From assembly GCA_021397835.1 (NCBI GenBank), contig JAJFZO010000120.1, positions 363,501 through 427,500 on the forward strand: a DNA stretch of 64,000 bases, in the 5' to 3' direction. The notes beneath the pieces were generated by a model. It had not been told where the DNA came from, did no database searches, and saw only the letters and a program-made list of their open reading frames with translations. The position numbers and the translations under genes were made by a program. The first letter of the stretch is position 1; each line of letters opens with the position of its first letter. This DNA is from Moringa oleifera. Lineage: Eukaryota > Streptophyta > Magnoliopsida > Brassicales > Moringaceae. Below, one piece after another: positions 12,716-24,335 of this stretch.

Positions 12716-12883
12716 CTGTTCTTATAATCCAAAAGTTGGCCAATATCCACAAAATCATAATAGCAAAGAGTCCTATAGTAACAAGCCCAAGAGTTTAACC
12801 CAAGTACTAGACAGCACCACCAGCAGCACCTTCAAAATTTAACCCAGTATTAGCGCATTTCAAATATGCCATGCAATTGACAT
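12716..12883 (-). pseudogene. Hydrophobic exon of an unidentified gene, copy 1
   Basis: Minus-strand exon-like stretch of about 56 codons with counterparts at 34,208-34,375 and 58,112-58,272. The second half is a hydrophobic run (in this copy L-F-A-I-M-I-L-W-I-L-A-N-F-W-I-I) likely to span a membrane. A TAA in the sequence TTGGGTTAAACTC lies between the two halves in all three copies. This copy also has a TAG (Q to stop) before it and lacks one or two bases near the start relative to unit 2. Family not recognised. Confidence 0.4.
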
Positions 12884-13452
12884 AAAATATCCAAAATTTA
12901 CTGTACATTGAGTGTTCAAGGAGCAAAAAAGAAAGAAAGAAAAAAAAAAATTCTCACTTACTACCGTGTAACAATGATATCGTTTTTTTGTCCCTCCAAG
13001 TCATTAAATGTTTCATGCTGGCTCTTTCAATTTGAATGAAGATCCGATTAGAGAAAGTTTTAGTAGCTAAGAAACCCTCATTTAGGTTGGCACTAGGACT
13101 TAAAACTGCTGGACTTCATGGTTGACTATGAAGCCCACTCAGGTCAAAGGGAAAAAACAACAAGCTCCCATCATAGTTACTTATGGCAAATCATATCCTG
13201 TTCATTATCTCCCTTGTACACTTCCCCTGACTCCATCTAGCTAGACTGTTAGAATTTATTGACAATCAGCAAGAGTTGCAGGAACAGTACTACTGCATAA
13301 CAATGGTACGTCAAAATATCATCATCAACATCACTTGTTTGCAGAGGAACTAAAGAATCATACCCAAGTACCAGCATCTTATAGAAGGGTTTAACTAAAG
13401 CATTAAACATAAAAGATTTTAGAAGAGCTTAAACAAGAAGGCATACTATACT

Positions 13453-13862
13453 GAGGTTGATGTGGATCGCACATGTGGTGTGCATAAAAACACTGCCCTT
13501 CATTGTGCTGCTTCCGGTGGATCTGTTAATGCAGCAGATGCCGATGGTTATCATCCTGTTGGTGTTACCTTTGATCCTCCAATGCTCCAAAGCATGAGAA
13601 TTTCTCTGGAAAAACTACTCACAGGCGGTGCTTCTGCTTGCTCTATAAGTGGGAGGAAACTAAGCGTGTTCATTAATAGCTCAAATTCTGGCTCACCTAT
13701 TCTTTCTTCCTCATGAGAGAACGGGTCCCCACATTCTCCTTCTGAATTGGTATCTTCTCCAGTGGCTTCAAAATCTAATGATGTTCCTGCTGGCTCTGCA
13801 GTAGAGATGAGCACTCAAGTGATCCATCTCTACCTCATATAAAGAATAGCATTTATGCCAAG
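13453..13862 (+). pseudogene. Ankyrin-repeat CCCH zinc-finger protein fragment, copy 1
   Basis: Encodes the ankyrin part of the plant ankyrin/CCCH (TZF) proteins: V-D-V-D-R-T-C-G-V, then N-T-A-L-H-C-A-A-S-G-G, then A-D-G-Y-H-P-V and an L-E-K-L-L helix, followed by the Ser/Pro-rich linker (N-G-S-P, V-S-S-P-V-A-S-K, S-N-D-V-P-A). Compared with unit 2 it has an in-frame 48-bp deletion that removes the middle of the second repeat (V-V-K-M-L-L-Y-V-G-T-D-P-N-C-I-N). A TGA follows S-S-S (13,714-13,716). A further frameshift precedes a D-P-S-L-P-H-I-K-N-S-I-Y-A stretch. The CCCH fingers that should follow are absent. In intact plants these proteins bind RNA or DNA in stress and development; this copy is dead. 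Confidence 0.85.
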
Positions 13863-14742
13863 GCTTAAGATCTTCCCCTGTTTTCTTATTTCTTCCGGAA
13901 ACATGAATGTTTTCATTCAATCTGCTTTCAAGGAATAGGGGGGATTTTGAGAGGGGAGGGAGGGAGGAGGAGAGAGGCAGCAGAGGAGGAATAAGGTGCT
14001 GAAGGCGTGAGCTTTAAAATGGCTGCCCAACAGGTCTTATTTTGAAAATGCGCATGTATGGTTTTTTTCTTGCTTATTCATCTTATCAGAACTTCCAATG
14101 GTTTGGTTGTTTCCCCACCCATAATCTACTGTTATATCGTTCAATGAGAAGTATAATCCCAAATTATACCATTCACATGCTTCTCTGGTTTCCTCCTCTC
14201 CTCTGCCCTACCAAGTTGCATCTGTGATGTAATATCTAATAAACATATAAGGTTAGCCGAAAATTGCATCTTTCTCAAACTAAAACATCTCCTAAATCTA
14301 AAACTCAGTAGACATATCACAATAAATGCTTCCTAAATCTAAAACTCAGTAGACATATCACAATAAATGCAATGCCTTGAGTAGCAAAATTATAGTACAA
14401 TGAAGAGTAAAACTATGCCATAATATGACGAAATCAAGTAAGTTTCCAGTGGACCAATAGCTTCATCAATTCAATTCTTTTAATCCACCACGTTTTCATT
14501 TTCTAGCGAAGATAACATATTTTCATCTTGGTAACTAATTATTACTAATGTTTATAACATTCAAAAACATTTATCCTGATTTCAAGGATTATGCTCTGCA
14601 TTTTTTCTGAGAAAACTTCACTAATTAAAGAAACCAAAATGTTGCAACTGCTAACCCAACTTCTTGCTCTTCTAAATTTCAATTGGTGAAAAGGAAAACA
14701 ATAGATTCATCATTTCAGCAACGAAACAAATAGCAAATCCCT
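13863..14742. other. Non-coding sequence after the ankyrin fragment, unit 1
   Basis: Includes a purine-rich stretch (13,935-13,995, GGGAGGGAGGAGGAG-like) conserved at 35,440-35,505 and more weakly at 63,840-63,895, and a 41-bp direct duplication at 14,291-14,372 (CCTAAATCTAAAACTCAGTA at 14,291 and 14,332) that is single in unit 2. No coding signal. Confidence 0.6.
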
Positions 14743-15099
14743 TCTTCAAAAAAATTCCTACCGCAGATGCAGACATGACTCTTCTGTCAATTGCACAATC
14801 AAGACAAACAAGAAGCCAATCAGCAAGAATTCAACAACGAAGCCGGAAGGGAAAATTCTAAACCAATGCACTTCTAGAAAGACAAAACAAAATCTAGTAA
14901 CATGAAACAAACAGGATAGCATTCAACAAAATTCCTACCACAGATGGAGACATGGCTCTTCTGTCAATTGCACAATCAAGATAAAACAAGAAGCAAATCA
15001 GCAAGAATTCAACAACCAAGCCAGAAGTGAAAATTGTAAACCAATGCACTTCTAGAAAGACAAAACAAAATCCAGTAACATGAAACAAACAGAATAGCA
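14743..15099. repeat. Two 177-bp repeat monomers, unit 1 (second locus)
   Basis: Two tandem copies of the 177-bp-type repeat (AATTCCTACC landmarks at 14,753 and 14,931). They lie between an ancestral-looking flank (GGATTATGCTCTGCATTTTTT near 14,586) and the exon at 15,163. The corresponding array in unit 2 has nine copies, so the amplification there took place after the units separated. Confidence 0.85.
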
Positions 15100-15162
15100 T
15101 TTAAGGAAGAAAGAAGAAAAAGACTGTCATCAAGTACACTGTATATTTGAAGATGTAGATAC

Positions 15163-15323
15163 CTGTCGAGGGAGAGGCACAGCTTGAAGAAATCGGCTGC
15201 AGTGCTAGGGTATCCCGGTAGGATATGAGTGGCCAACAATTTAGCCACTGTAGTCACCCGTTGCACGTTGTTAAACGGCGCTGCTAATTGCTGCTGCTTT
15301 GCTGCATCCCCGTGGTCAGTCCG
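15163..15323 (-). pseudogene. Unidentified exon, copy 1b
   Basis: Same exon as 37,860-38,020 with an open frame: D-H-G-D-A-A-K-Q-Q-Q, then V-Q-R-V-T-T-V-A-K-L-L-A-T-H-I-L-P-G-Y and L-C-L-S-L-D before the GTATCTACATC donor. Upstream, the position corresponding to the unit-2 ATG reads CGG. The frame runs on in both directions into repeat sequence, which makes a deceptive 178-codon open frame. Internal position (between the GCAATGCAA minisatellite and the 177-bp repeat) is the same at every locus. Family unknown. Confidence 0.55.
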
Positions 15324-15384
15324 ATCGGCGTTTTTTTTTTTTTTTGGGGGGAAGAAAAGTGTGGATGGTTTTATGAGTTTTAGA

Positions 15385-15540
15385 ATGTTGTAGAAAAATA
15401 GAGCAATGCAAACAATGCAAGCAATGCAACGGTTAGAATTAGAATGCTGTAGAAGAGAGAGCAATGCAACTATGAGAATGATAATGTTGTGAAAAAACAG
15501 AACAACGCAAACAATGCAATGCAACGGACATATTTTTAGT
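15385..15540. repeat. GCAATGCAA minisatellite, unit 1 (second locus)
   Basis: Three or so degenerate copies of a ~50-60 bp unit containing GAATGTTGTAGAAAAATAGAG and GCAAACAATGCAA. It has counterparts beside each of the other three copies of the unidentified exon. Confidence 0.6.
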
Positions 15541-15649
15541 TGCAATCAGATGTTACGAGGTAGTACATCCTGATACACGTTTCATCATTTAATTGGTTCG
15601 TGTTTCCCACGTATATGCATGGGGCATGTTTGGAGAGCAAGAATGGAGC

Positions 15650-17161
15650 AGGTATGTTTTTCTCATTGAAATAAAAATAATAATTTCTTTATTTGTTTAA
15701 AACAAAGATAAATTTTGATTTTAAAATATAAAATTTCTAAAATATTCAATTTAATTGAAAATGTTAAAAATTTAAAACTTAAAAAATTATTTAAAAATAA
15801 AAATTTTTCATAAAAATTTAAAAACTAATAACACAAGTGGAAATTATAAGGCTATAAATATATTTAAAAATAATTTTGATTTATGTTTATGTTTTTAAAA
15901 AACCATAAAAATACCCTAACTCAAAAATGTAAAGGAAAACCTAAAACAATGTATTTATAGCCTTATAAATAAAATATAAATAAAAAATTTAAAATTTAAA
16001 ATATAAATAAAATAAATTCATAAAATCATAAAAAATAAAAAAATCATTAAGAAATTTATAAAATAAAAAATCATAAAACATTGAAAAACAAAAGAAAATA
16101 AAATAAAAACAAATAAAAATTGAAAACCAAATAAATTAAAAGAATAAAAAAATAAAGTTACTAAAAGAAAACAAGTAAAAGAAACTAAAATAAAATCATA
16201 GAAATATTTTCAAAATAAAAAATCCTAAACGTAATGAAAAATAATATAAAATAAAATAAAAACAAATAAAAAATTTAAAAACCAAATAAACTAAAAAAAA
16301 TCCCCAAAAAAATAACACTACTAAAAGAAAACAAGTAAAAGAAACTAAAAACACACAATAAAATATAAATAAATATAAGAAAAAAGTTTTAAAAAATATA
16401 AAGTGACCAAAAAAATACAAATAAATCCAAAAACATCAGGACAATATATATATATATAAGACAATAGCAAAAAAAAAAAAAAAACAAAACTCTTTGTAAA
16501 GCAACAAATAGCTTTGTTGAAAAAAACAGTTAAAAAATAAAATATTAAATTAAAAAAATGTATCAAATAAAATCAATAAAAAATTAATTAAAACTAAAAT
16601 TAAAAATAAAATGTGATAATTTTTTTTAAAAGAAAGGATTAGAAAACTTAAAAATGAAAAATGAAAAAAATGATGTAAAATAATTTATAATTTAAAACAA
16701 TTCAAGAATCATAAAAATAATTTTGATTTACATTATTTTTTAAAGAAAAATGTAATAAAAATACAATAAATCAACAATAAAAATATAAATGTATCTAAAA
16801 TAAATAAATAAATGTAAAAAATAAAACAAAATTTGGAAATCAGATAAATAAAAAATAAAAAGTAACAAAAAACTAAAAACAAATAAACTAATAAAATTGC
16901 AACTACTCATTATGTTGTATTAAAGTAGTCAAAGATGATAAAAATTTTAAAAAATACAACATACAAAATCATAAACAAGATTAAAAAATAAAAGCAAATA
17001 AAAATTCAATAAATAAAATAAATCTAAGAAAAATAAAGTTACTGAGAAAATAAGTGCTAGAAAATACAAATACTCAATAATATAAAAAAATTTAAAACAT
17101 CCAAAGTAACTGAAAGAAAATAAGAAAAAAATAAAAAAATCTAACAAAATCAAGACAATAC

Positions 17162-17192
<31 letters not shown>

Positions 17193-18975
17193 AAGAAATA
17201 GTAAAAAAACTAAACTCTTTACAAAGTAAGAAAATAAATTTTGTTGAAAAAAAGATAAAAGATAAAATATAAAATATAAATAATACATCAAAAATAATTA
17301 AAAAATAAAATAAAATGAAATTGAAAAAATGTTATCAAATCCAAAAAATTCAAGGAAAATAGAGAGAATAACTAAAAAAAAAAAAAAGATTTAAAAATTT
17401 AAAAAATAAAAAAATGAGAATAAGATAATGTGAAATAATTTAAAAAAATTAAACAATCATAAAATATTTTATAAAAATTTTAATTTTTTATTTGCATTGA
17501 TCTTTTTAACGAAAAATATGATAAAAATAAAATAAATTAAACAAAAAAAATAAAATGAAAATATACAAATAAATAAATAAAAATATATAAAAAATATAAC
17601 ATAATTTAAAAAATAGAAAAATAAAAAATAAAAAGTAAACAAAAGCTAAATCAAATAAACTAACAAAATTGCAACCATTTAGTGAGGTTTACTATTTGTT
17701 ATTTTAATGAATTAAAATAGACAAATGTAAAAAATATAAAAAAATAAAAAAATAATAAATTATAATAAATTATAAAAATAAAAATAAAAATAAATAAACA
17801 AATCTTGAAAAACTAAATAAATTTAAAAATCTAAGAAAATAAAGTTATCAAAAGAAAATAATTGCAAGAAACTAAAAATAACCAAAAGAAATGAAAAGAA
17901 AATGTAAGAAAATAGAAGGGTAAAAGAAAATTGTTAACTAAAATATAATTCAAAGTAACTAAAAAGAATAGAAAAATGTATAAAAGAAATTGAACAAAAT
18001 CAAGAAAATAAATAGAGAAAAGGTAAAAGTAAAGAAAAAAAAAAACTCTTGCAAAGCAAGAAAATAGATTTTTTTTAGAAAAGATAACAATAGAAGATAA
18101 AATAAAATAAAAAATATGTATATAAAAACATCAAATAAAATAAAAATAGAAAAACAAAATGTAACAAAATCCAAAAAACTTCAAAGAAATTAAAGAGAAG
18201 ATTAGAAAACCTTAAAAACATAAAAGATGAGAAAAATAATGTAAAATAATTTAAAACAATTCAAGAATCGTACAATATTTTACAAAGAAAACTTAAAAAC
18301 ACAATTTAGATTTGCACTGATCTTCTAAACAAAATTATAATAAAAATAAAATAAATAAAAAAGTAAGAATTTTAAAAATAATACAAAAACATAAAACGTA
18401 TCTGCTATAAATAAATAAAAGTATGTAAAAAAATAAAATTCAAAAAAGTAAAATAAATAAAAATAAAAAGTAATAAAAACTAAAAATCAAGTATATTAAC
18501 AAATTGTAACCACTTGATGAGGTATATCTGCTAATTTACTAAATTAAAGTAATAAAAGATGACAAAAACTCAAAAAAATACAAATGCAAAAAGACTTTAA
18601 AAATGAAAAAATAAAATAAAAGCAAATAAAAATCTTGTAAAACCAAATAAACTAAAAAATAAAAAAATAATTTGACTAAAAGAAAATAAGTGAAAGAAAC
18701 TAAAAATAAACAACAAAATAAGGAAAAAGGAAAATAGGAAAAAAAGAGTAAAAGAAAGTTCAACAAAATCAATACAATATATGTTAAAAAAAAAAAGACA
18801 ATAATAAAGAAACAATACTCTTTATAAAGCAAAAATATAGATTTTGTTAAAAAAATAAAATGAAATAAAATAAATCATAAAATAATTAAAATATAATAAA
18901 TCCTAAAATTTCAAAGAAAATAAAAAATAATTAAAAAAAGCACAAAAGATTAAAAAACTTAAAAATTGAAAATTC
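15650..18975. repeat. A-rich low-complexity block, unit 1 (modular, ~0.8 kb period)
   Basis: About 3.3 kb in which the plus strand is overwhelmingly A with short T interruptions (AAATAAAATAAAA, AAAAATAAATAAA). It is not random. A landmark close to ACTCTTTRCAAAGCAAGAAAATAGATTTTGTT occurs at about 16,489, 17,214, 18,046 and 18,818. A second landmark close to ATTGCAACCACTTGATGAGGT occurs at about 16,898, 17,668 and 18,508. The block is therefore a tandem array of diverged modules of roughly 725-835 bp. One landmark contains a perfect short inverted repeat, TCTTGC-AAA-GCAAGA (18,047-18,061). Minus-strand F/L/Y-rich open frames here are artefacts of composition. Function unknown. Confidence 0.75.
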
Positions 18976-20099
18976 TAATATTTATCCGAATGCTTTTCCT
19001 CCCTGGTAAATCATGAACTTACATATACAAGACTTTTTGATATAATAAACCCTTGCAACTAAGAAATGTGTTTAATTGGATGACAATCTACAATTAGAAT
19101 ATGTTTTATGCCTATTCATAGCTCATTAGAGTGTCAAAGTTTTATTCTTTCTTTCGACATTTATGGAGCTGAGGATCCACCCAAGAGCCATATAATATTT
19201 AGACAGTGGCCTGTTAAACCTAATAGATATATTATTTGTTCTTTTCTCAACTTGACTAGTCTAAACTCTAATTTTTGCCTAAAATTATTGAAATATTGTA
19301 CTATGTAATAGTAACATGTCATATGGTCATGCATTGCTATTTGAATTTGAGTGTTTTTATGGCATTGCTATTGGCACTAAAGATGTATTTTCCATCAAGA
19401 GGTAGGGGAAGAATTAAGTTAAAGTTATGGGTACTTACATGTAAAGATTTGTTTGATCTCTCATAAATTATTTCAAGGTGCAATTTTGTAATTAGCATGG
19501 CTTAACATCAATAAAAATGACTTATTATTGCAAACTTCAACCCTTCAGTTTTTCAAATCATGTCATTGCTTGTGATTTTGTACATTAATGATCTCATAAG
19601 GTCATAATAGTTTTATTTTTATGATAAATTTTCTAGTATTAGATGTATGTAGTTTGATTTTTAACCCATCTTCGGTATATTTGAGGTAATTGAGGTCTTT
19701 TTTTTGATCTTATCTATGTTTTCTTAGAGAAAACTGTTTGATTAGAAAATTAAGTTAGAAAAGGAACAATAAGAATCTAAGGTATCTATTTCATCAAACA
19801 ATTATTTGCTAGAGTTACACTAAGTTATTTGTTGTCAACCTATTAAACAAGTACATTTTTTTTGGTAGGCTAAATTGCAAGCAATGCGTGAAGCTACAAA
19901 TTGGAGAAGATTGTAAGCTAAACCATCTTGTGTTATCATAGAAGGCCCAATTTATAATGTTGTAAGCTTTGTAACAATATATACCACTTTTAAACTTGTA
20001 AAGCTTTTTTTCTTGGTATGAAATCATTCGAGGTTCTTATTACATGACTTGCTAAAGCACTTCTTGATTTAGAGCATAAGAAGTTATTGTTATAGGTAT
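18976..20099. other. Conserved non-repetitive stretch after the A-rich block, unit 1
   Basis: Matches 42,325-43,500 in unit 2. A 66-codon plus-strand frame at 19,108-19,308 (H-S-S-L-E-C-Q-S-F-I-L-S-F-D, then E-D-P-P-K-S-H) also stays open in unit 2 at 42,453-42,653. It could be a gene scrap, but no family is recognised. The rest shows no coding signal. Confidence 0.45.
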
Positions 20100-21044
20100 A
20101 TTAATGGAGGGTAATGATGAATTGTCCTGAAAAAGAAAGTAAGACCTTCAATTCTTGGTACTCTTTTGTTATAACAGTTACCTATTCCATAGTTATAGGA
20201 TCCTTCAACATGGGACACATTCCTACTTAAGAATGAGGGTGCTAGTCCTGCACCTCCACGTCCACCGCGGCATAAGGAATATCATGTTCTTTGCACATAA
20301 ATTCTTAATCACCTAAGATAAATTAGACCTTTCATAAAATGGACAAGAGTTTGGCATAGACCTCATAAGTGGGAAAGTCTTAGAGTTGAATCCCTCAGGG
20401 TTCATGAGAGTAGATGTTCAGTTAAAACTTTTCATTAGTATCTTGAGATTGTTTAACTATTTTGAACTCTTGGCTTATCTTATTCATAGCCTAGTATGAC
20501 CATGCATTCAACAACATTTAGCAAGAGCTATAAAGGATGGTGTGGTAATACTAGTGTTTGATCGATACACCTTCAGAGATGGCCCAAAAAGCAAAGATGA
20601 ACTAAAATTCTCTATATTGTTTGGAATGTTTAGATGACCAAATGCTTGGTTGTTCCTATTAATCATTTATTTTCTACCGTTATAATATGAATTAATGTTT
20701 CATGCAGCTACTTGGAAGCCTATAATGAGGCTTCAGCATGTGCTTTAAATGAAGAAGAAAATAAGAGAAGTTCAAATGCAAATTTGGTGGACATATACAA
20801 TAAAAGCAAAACGATCGAGATATTAGTAGAAAAACACTAAGAAGAGGTTGCAAGCCATTCAAAGAAAAAATCTAAAGAGCCAAAAGAGCAAGAAGACTAA
20901 GAAAGAAAGCATCGATAGAAACCTTGGGATCATGAGAAGGACCTGGTTGCAAGGTTGCAAAATATAAAATTGGATGTAAATAACATTGTTAAAGGCTTGG
21001 GTTCCAGGTTTTCTTTAGGAAACTTTAATAGGGACTTTCTTTAG
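20100..21044 (+). pseudogene. GPALPP/DUF3752-family gene, 3' exons, copy 1
   Basis: The last exon (20,708-21,044, after a GCAG acceptor) reads Y-L-E-A-Y-N-E-A-S-A, then V-D-I-Y-N-K-S-K, then K-P-W-D-H-E-K-D-L-V-A-R and G-L-G-S-R-F-S-L-G-N-F-N-R-D-F-L before a terminal TAG. This follows the C-terminal order of GPALPP-motif (DUF3752) proteins, which have Y-N-E-S-K-R, a P-F/W-D-x-D/E-K-D-L motif and end with S-R-F-S-x-G. Three internal stops (after V-E-K-H, after Q-E-D and after K-H-R) kill the frame. Upstream, remains of the W-T-D-T-P-type exon (about 20,520-20,610) and of the E-W-M-T-x-L-type exon (about 20,110-20,143) are more degraded than in unit 2. The cellular role of this family is poorly known. 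Confidence 0.75.
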
Positions 21045-21560
21045 GTCTTTTTATAGAGTTTTAGTATTTATATTTTCGAAGCTGGCCCAATTTAGATTAC
21101 ATAGATGACTTCCATGTTTATTTCTTATTCACTTAGTGTAAAGATGGGCCTTAGATTACTAGTGTGATTTACAAAATAGCAATCATAGGTAACTGGTTTC
21201 ATTCACCTCTTGAAGAAAAAGCATACATATTTATAAGGTATGGTTCCCAGCATAAAGGATACTTGTGTCTCAACCAATCTAATGGTCAGATCTATATTTC
21301 TCACTATGCTTGTGTTTAATGAAGTCTTTTTTTTTTCTTTATCTTCTATCATTAACACTTTCTTTCATTCTAATAAGTCGATCCCTACCATTCCACTACT
21401 TATTGTCATCCCGCAATTCCACCGCCACTCATTCCTTTGTCTCCTCCATCATCCTCTCTAAACAATCTGTCTCCTTTCTTGTCTAGTTTAGTTCTACCTC
21501 ATTTTCATCCCATGTTCCTATTAATACCATTTCTCTTTTTACACCTTCCCTCACATTCAG
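21045..21560. other. Sequence downstream of the GPALPP pseudogene, unit 1
   Basis: Probable former 3' UTR and intergenic DNA, matching 44,483-44,990. The stretch from about 21,400 is C/T-rich (many CTCC, CACC and TTTC groups) and leads into the copia linker remnant. No independent gene. Confidence 0.4.
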
Positions 21561-21700
21561 CCTTCACTTGTCTTACTCCATATTGATGTTTTACATGCCC
21601 ATTATTATGCTTCACCATCCCTTATTATTGATGACCATCCAATGATTTCTCAATCCAAAGCAAGTATTATTAAAGTAAAGCAATTGATGGTAAGCTAGGT
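21561..21700 (+). pseudogene. Remnant of a Ty1-copia Pol linker (HPMISQSKASI), unit 1
   Basis: The frame from about 21,630 reads D-D-H-P-M-I-S-Q-S-K-A-S-I-I-K-V-K, which resembles the H-x-M-x-T-R-S-K-x-G-I-x-K-P-K motif found between integrase and reverse transcriptase in many plant Ty1-copia elements. A C/T-rich stretch like the usual Pro/Ser-rich linker precedes it. The reverse transcriptase itself is missing. A matching remnant lies in unit 2 at 45,060-45,125. Confidence 0.45.
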
Positions 21701-22859
21701 GTTGTAATTAGTTAAGGATCAGTTTGGTGTGACCTCACTGTATAAAGCTTGTGCTCATCATTCTTTTTCCATAAGGACAAAGTCATATAGGCTCTCTGCT
21801 CTCTCACTTAATTGAGTCTATTTGGGGATTTGCTTGAATGGTTAGAAGCAAGCAAGCCTGATGAAGCTAGAGAAAGCCTAGAAAAAGTTAATGCAAGCAA
21901 GTGGGCTTGTGGAAAGAATGGTTTTATATCACTTATATGACCAACACCCAAAAGTTCAGTGTCCCATTACCAAGTTAGAAATAAAGCTCATAATACCCAT
22001 TGCATTCTACTACCCATCCCTTCTTTAGAAAGCCCATATCAGTTATTGGACTCAAATTAGGTAAACCTATAGTAAGTTTTAGCTTAAAAAATGCACAAAT
22101 ACAACTTAAAAAGATGTAATCAAATTGAATAAACGTCTTCAACATCTTTGTTTGGTGGGCACACATGGGCCACATCTAGTTATTCTTTCATGTAATAGTG
22201 CACTTGCAAACAAAAGCAAATCGGCCATGGAAGCTTTGCAATCTATATGAATGTGCAATCAGGCCTTGATTGGCTCTAGAGGACAACCATCATTACATAC
22301 ATGACCAATCAAATAATCAAACCATGATATGTTATGTTTTTGTAATCATGACATTCATGGGTCCTTTCTTAAGGCATTATCAAATTTACATTGTAACCTT
22401 TTACATTGTAATTAATAGTTTTTTTTTTTTTTTATGTATCAACATATTTTGTTGATTGATGAAAAATATTAATTTATTTATTTTATATTAATACAATAAA
22501 TTATAAATATTTTTTATATTTTTATTCAAAAACTTAACTTTAATTCAAATTAATAGAAAATTTATAAGCTGTTATGTAGGTTTAATTGGATGTTGTTGGC
22601 TAAGACATCTATGACATCATAATGATAATTAAAATGGTGCTCATGGGCCAACATAAATCATTTCAAGTCATCTTATGAACCAAGTGTTCCAAAATTAAAG
22701 TCCAAACTCTCAACCATTATTAAATCCCTAATCATGTTCCTTTTGGGAAGATGCTTTTCTTTGAGAGATTTGGTTCTTTAATCAATTTAGATCTTTCAAA
22801 TAATTTGATAATTATTATCCTTGGATATCATCACCGTTCATTTCCTTTCACACATACTG
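21701..22859. other. Non-coding, unit 1
   Basis: Matches 45,126-46,305. It includes a possible LTR-like stretch with TATAAAGC near 21,740 and T-rich microsatellites near 22,420. A stretch at 21,836-21,935 keeps a gene-like frame (L-E-A-S-K-P-D-E-A-R-E-S-L-E-K-V) that I cannot assign. No intact gene. Confidence 0.4.
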
Positions 22860-23815
22860 TTTTAACCTGTATGAAAGGTAATTTAACAGATCATCTATGA
22901 GGAGAAGCTCCATTTTACATCCACGTGTACTTGTTTTAATAGTGATCAAGGATGCAGTGCCTTCCTTTGTATCCACGTGTACCCATTTTATATAACTAAT
23001 GATGATTTAACAAATCAGTTCAAATCAAAAGTTTACTTTTTTTCACATGTACCCATTCTCAACATAATAATTTAACAAATAATGTCGCCAAAGTATTTCA
23101 AAAAAAAATCTTTTAAATGGATTATATCAATATATGGTAATTTTGTTGCTTTATTTTATTTAATATTAAAGATATCATTTATTTTGAAAACATTTCTTAT
23201 AATCTTAAGACAATCAAAATCATAAATCTAATTAATAAAATAATTTTTCGAATAATATGAAATCTTAAGATTAAATTGTTTTCAACCCCTTAAAAACTTG
23301 AAAGTATATATTTTAAAAAAAAATTAAACTATACATACCTTTTAATTTAAATTTGATATATCAATTGAATCAATTGTATGTTTAATTTTTTATTTGATTT
23401 AAATTAAATTTTAACTCATGTGGACCACGAAGTTCGGGGTTCCATACAAAAGAAATATGAGATCCCAATGGTCTCATCCATGTTGCATAAAAACTGGGCC
23501 AATTAGAAAGCTCTAAGGATCCATGAGAATCTTAATCCTAATTTGATACTCAAATAACTGGAAAATAGCCCAACCTAGTAGCTAAAGTCCCAATAGTTGA
23601 GAGCCCAAAACTAAAGTTAAAAAGCTTTACATTTTCTACCCTTCTATGTTTCATTTTAGAATTTCCTTAGGATAGTAAGCAAGGTATGTAAACTTCATAA
23701 TTTTTAGGTTATTTCTTTAGTATAGAGTATAACACAAAGAATGAAACATGGAAGTAAGAATTTATCCCCACAGACATTAGGAAAGTAGCCACAAGTATTC
23801 TTTTTGACTAATCTT
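22860..23815. other. Segment of about 0.95 kb in unit 1 absent from unit 2
   Basis: Unit 2 passes from the equivalent of 22,858 (CACACGTACTGTG near 46,300) directly to the equivalent of 23,815 (CAAATCTTAAAACCTTTAAACTG). The extra DNA contains two copies of ATCCACGTGTAC (22,919 and 22,971, with a CACGTG core) and AT-rich sequence. I see no terminal inverted repeats, so insertion in unit 1 and deletion in unit 2 both remain possible. Confidence 0.7.
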
Positions 23816-24335
23816 AAAACCTTAGAACTGTGTCAAATTAATTAGATGTAAACCGATGCGAAGGAATCAAAGAAAGAGGAATACAAGTTATAAGATACCC
23901 ACATGCATGAAGACCATGACAGTATGTTAGCCTGTTTGTAATGCAATAAGGTGGTATGGACAAACACTTCATGGAGAAGATGATAAATAATGATTTTTTT
24001 GCCCAATAACAACTTTCTCAACTTCCATGTATACATAAAAGCATGAGCGATCAAGTGTGTAAATTACAAAAAAATACATAAAAGCACTAATTGCAACAGT
24101 GAACTGTCAAAGTTAGTTTAGCTTATATGTATTATATGATGATGTATTATTATGTTGCAAAACATAACAACATCAAAATAAATTTAAATAAAGCGTTGCA
24201 TAAATTTGTGTATGTTAGTACCTTTCCTTTTAATTGAATGAAATATTTATTAATAAAGGAAATGGGATCCAAACCAAACATGGCCATATACGAGAGTGAT
24301 ATCTTACAAGTTATCATAATGAGAGAAGGTACATA
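23816..24335. other. Non-coding, unit 1
   Basis: Matches about 46,305-46,825. Contains TATATGTATTATATGATGATGTATTAT near 24,123. No coding signal. Confidence 0.5.

Noticed and set aside
15009..15545. 178-codon minus-strand open frame that looks like one protein
   Set aside because: It runs through minisatellite, exon, a well-formed GTATCTACATC donor and satellite-like repeat; only the exon part is conserved as coding.
16196..18832. Series of minus-strand open frames rich in F, L, Y, I and V that look like membrane proteins
   Set aside because: They are the reverse reading of A-rich low-complexity sequence, overlap each other in several frames, and are not conserved in length or sequence at the matching positions of unit 2.
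22910..22985. CACGTG G-box motifs as a promoter
   Set aside because: No gene starts nearby in either direction and the segment is absent from unit 2.
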